The position numbers and the translations under genes are program-made. This document shows, in pieces, positions 5,527 through 5,558 of a DNA stretch of 5,558 bases. Location: positions 1-5,558 of the forward strand of contig JAHIPR010000244.1 of NCBI GenBank assembly GCA_018903015.1. Reading direction: 5' to 3'. Origin of the DNA: a bacterium (GTDB lineage: Bacteria; Atribacterota; JS1; SB-45; 34-128). The stretch's first letter is position 1. Each line of letters opens with the position of its first letter. The notes beneath the pieces are model-generated. The model worked only from the letters and a program-made list of their open reading frames with translations. It did not search any database and was not told where the DNA came from.

Positions 5527-5558
5527 ACCGGTAAACTGGCAAACCGGGTAACTGAATA
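5527..5558 (-). repeat. Array of four degenerate 8-bp units running off the right edge
   Basis: On the minus strand from the edge inward: TATTCAGT, TACCCGGT, TTGCCAGT, TTACCGGT, in exact 8-base steps, all ending in CAGT or CGGT. The CRGT core is the same as in the 7-bp array at 5435-5469 but on the opposite strand, so the two arrays point toward the hairpin between them. AACCGG recurs on the plus strand at 5507, 5526 and 5542. The array may continue beyond the window. Confidence 0.55.

Larger units (their letters stand above)
5352..5558. other. Intergenic region rich in short repeats, upstream of the BMC genes
   Basis: These 207 bases contain no convincing gene on either strand. Nearest the BMC-P start is an AT-rich leader (5352-5400) with a 6-bp inverted repeat, AATTTC then GAAATT, at 5369-5382. 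Then come a 12-bp direct repeat, a run of 7-bp units, an imperfect hairpin and a run of 8-bp units, described in separate entries. I could not find a promoter with good -35 and -10 boxes for the minus strand. The transcript may start here or may enter from genes to the right of the window. Confidence 0.7.

Noticed and set aside
5399..5558. CRISPR array
   Set aside because: The repeats are 7 to 12 bp, degenerate and nearly contiguous, without unique spacers of about 30 bp and without cas genes.

Overview
The window is part of a bacterial microcompartment (BMC) operon. All eight genes lie on the minus strand, so transcription runs from the right edge to the left. The sequence is AT-rich, with tightly packed genes and good Shine-Dalgarno sites, as expected for an anaerobic bacterium. 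The gene set (deoxyribose-phosphate aldolase, RpiB-family isomerase, CoA-acylating aldehyde dehydrogenase, PduS-like and PduT-like proteins, three BMC-P vertex proteins) matches what I remember as the sugar-phosphate-utilising (SPU) class of BMC loci, known especially from candidate phylum Atribacteria (OP9/JS1). The taxon is an inference from gene content; no 16S or other marker is present.

Layout in order of transcription (right to left): an intergenic region rich in short repeats (5352-5558); BMC-P vertex protein A (5351-5064); PduS/RnfC-like flavin and Fe-S oxidoreductase (5032-3710); PduT-like tandem-domain shell protein with a pore cysteine (3689-3135); PduP-like CoA-acylating aldehyde dehydrogenase (3099-1660); two adjacent BMC-P paralogs B and C (1623-1354 and 1351-1082); RpiB-family isomerase (1064-507); and deoC, cut by the left edge (479-1). 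Gaps between genes are 2 to 36 nt, no terminator is visible between them, and the layout fits one polycistronic unit.

Proposed joint function: DeoC splits 2-deoxyribose-5-phosphate into glyceraldehyde-3-phosphate and acetaldehyde inside a protein shell. The aldehyde dehydrogenase turns the trapped acetaldehyde into acetyl-CoA and NADH. PduS could reoxidise the NADH and pass electrons out through the Fe-S site expected in the PduT-like trimer. All three soluble enzymes (DeoC, RpiB, aldehyde dehydrogenase) have an N-terminal extension with an amphipathic helix and a linker, which looks like a cargo-targeting peptide. The role of RpiB is the open question: its catalytic Cys position is Asp, and 2-deoxyribose-5-phosphate cannot be its substrate by ordinary aldose-ketose chemistry.

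Not seen in the window: the hexameric BMC-H facet protein, an alcohol dehydrogenase, a phosphotransacylase, a kinase and a regulator. Some of these probably lie beyond the edges. The 207-base region at the right end has no convincing gene but holds a layered set of short repeats around a hairpin.
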